From assembly GCA_030691585.1 (NCBI GenBank), contig JAUYEC010000062.1, positions 1 through 5,956 of the forward strand: DNA of 5,956 bases. Reading direction: 5' to 3'. This DNA is from Candidatus Omnitrophota bacterium. Lineage in GTDB: Bacteria > Omnitrophota > Gorgyraeia > Gygaellales > Profunditerraquicolaceae. Positions 5,282-5,956 of the stretch are shown here, in pieces; within the stretch, counting starts at the first letter, position 1; each line of letters starts with the position of its first letter. The notes beneath the pieces are model-generated. The model worked only from the letters and a program-made list of their open reading frames with translations, did not search any database and was not told the DNA's origin. Position numbers and translations under genes: made by a program.

Positions 5282-5956
5282 ATGACAGTTAGGGCGCCGG
5301 CAGTAGCCGGAAAATTCTACGAGTCTTCAGCGCAGGCCTTAAAGCAACAGATCGAGGCTTTTGCGGATAAAACGGCGGTCAAATCCGCGGCAATTGCCTG
5401 CATGCTTCCGCATGCCGGTTACATGTATTCCGGCAGGGTAGCAGTGGAAACAGTTTCCCGGATAAGTTTACCGGAGAAGATAATACTCCTGGGGCCGAAT
5501 CACACCGGCAACGGAGCGCCTTTTAGCCTGATGGCTGAAGGCTCCTGGGAGACACCTTTGGGACGGGTGGAGATTGATGCCGCCCTGGCTAAAAAAATCC
5601 TGGCCGGCTCAATTCACCTGGTAAACGACAACCTTGCGCATTTAGACGAACATTCGCTGGAAGTGGAAATACCGATCTTTCAATATTTCAAAAACGGCTT
5701 TAAAATAGTACCTATTGCTTTTATGACCGCGGACACGGCAGCATTAATTGAAACGGGTAAAGAAATAGCCGCGGTAATTCAGGCGGAAGGCATTGAGAAT
5801 TCGGTCCTGATCGCAGCCAGCTCCGACATGACCCATTTCGAGCGGCAACAAGAAGCAGCCATTAAAGATAAAGCGGCGATAAAGGCGATACTAGAGCTCG
5901 ATGAAGAACAACTTATGGAAAAGGTCCGCCGCCTGGATATCTCAATGTGCGGATGG
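5282..5956 (+). CDS. Memo-family protein (AmmeMemoRadiSam system protein B), 5' part
   Basis: The first 225 residues of a MEMO1/DUF52 family protein; the frame is open at the right edge, and roughly 40 residues of the usual 260-270 are missing. It opens with M-T-V-R-A-P-A-V-A-G-K-F-Y, the family's characteristic start. The four residues equivalent to the metal ligands reported for human MEMO1 are present: H44 in LPHAGYMYSG, H74 in LGPNHTG, H185 in SSDMTHF and C223 in MCGW. The family resembles LigB-type non-haem iron dioxygenases. In bacteria it usually travels with an AMMECR1-domain protein and a radical SAM protein, whose joint function is unknown; these partners would have to lie to the right of the window. 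The leader is AT-rich with no clear Shine-Dalgarno before ATG 5282, but the start is fixed by the conserved N-terminus. Confidence 0.92.
   Translation, partial: MTVRAPAVAGKFYESSAQALKQQIEAFADKTAVKSAAIACMLPHAGYMYSGRVAVETVSRISLPEKIILLGPNHTGNGAPFSLMAEGSWETPLGRVEIDAALAKKILAGSIHLVNDNLAHLDEHSLEVEIPIFQYFKNGFKIVPIAFMTADTAALIETGKEIAAVIQAEGIENSVLIAASSDMTHFERQQEAAIKDKAAIKAILELDEEQLMEKVRRLDISMCGW

Overview
The window reads as a piece of chromosome from a Gram-negative (outer-membrane) bacterium. It carries a TonB-dependent outer-membrane receptor, a TonB-type energy transducer, a bacterial ribosomal protein S21 gene and a Memo-family gene, together with several small palindromic repeats of the kind common in uncultured environmental lineages. 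Omnitrophota or a similar candidate phylum is my guess, from gene mix and repeat style only; no marker in the window settles it.

Left half (1-3975): a vitamin B12 acquisition locus. The 3' part of cobS (last step of cobalamin assembly) is followed after 4 bases by a DUF71/COG2102 PP-loop ATPase. A cobalamin riboswitch then fills the 1121-1337 gap and precedes a signal-peptide-bearing TonB-dependent receptor, which I call BtuB on the strength of the riboswitch. After a short gap with a palindromic repeat comes a TonB-like protein that would energise the receptor. Together: corrinoid import across the outer membrane under B12 control, and salvage/assembly inside.

Right half (3972-5956): a new transcription unit starts with a perfect sigma70-type promoter whose -35 box overlaps the tonB-like stop codon. 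It drives a short rpsU (S21) gene at 4076-4240 that begins with TTG behind a near-perfect extended Shine-Dalgarno sequence. One base later comes a TIM-barrel sugar-isomerase/epimerase-like protein. After a gap with two more palindromes, a Memo-family (AmmeMemoRadiSam protein B) gene runs off the right edge.

Repeats are the most unusual aspect. Three near-identical 31-bp palindromes (TGTAGGGGCGGGTTT, one centre base, then its complement) sit in three different intergenic gaps. A fourth, diverged 31-bp palindrome of the same design at 5217-5267 has been split by a 20-bp insertion that forms its own perfect GC-rich palindrome. A different, about 78-nt inverted-repeat element sits inside the cobalamin riboswitch, at the tip of a peripheral stem, leaving the conserved aptamer blocks intact. 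I see no evidence of a wholly new multi-gene system; the B12 locus and the repeat biology are what deserve follow-up.
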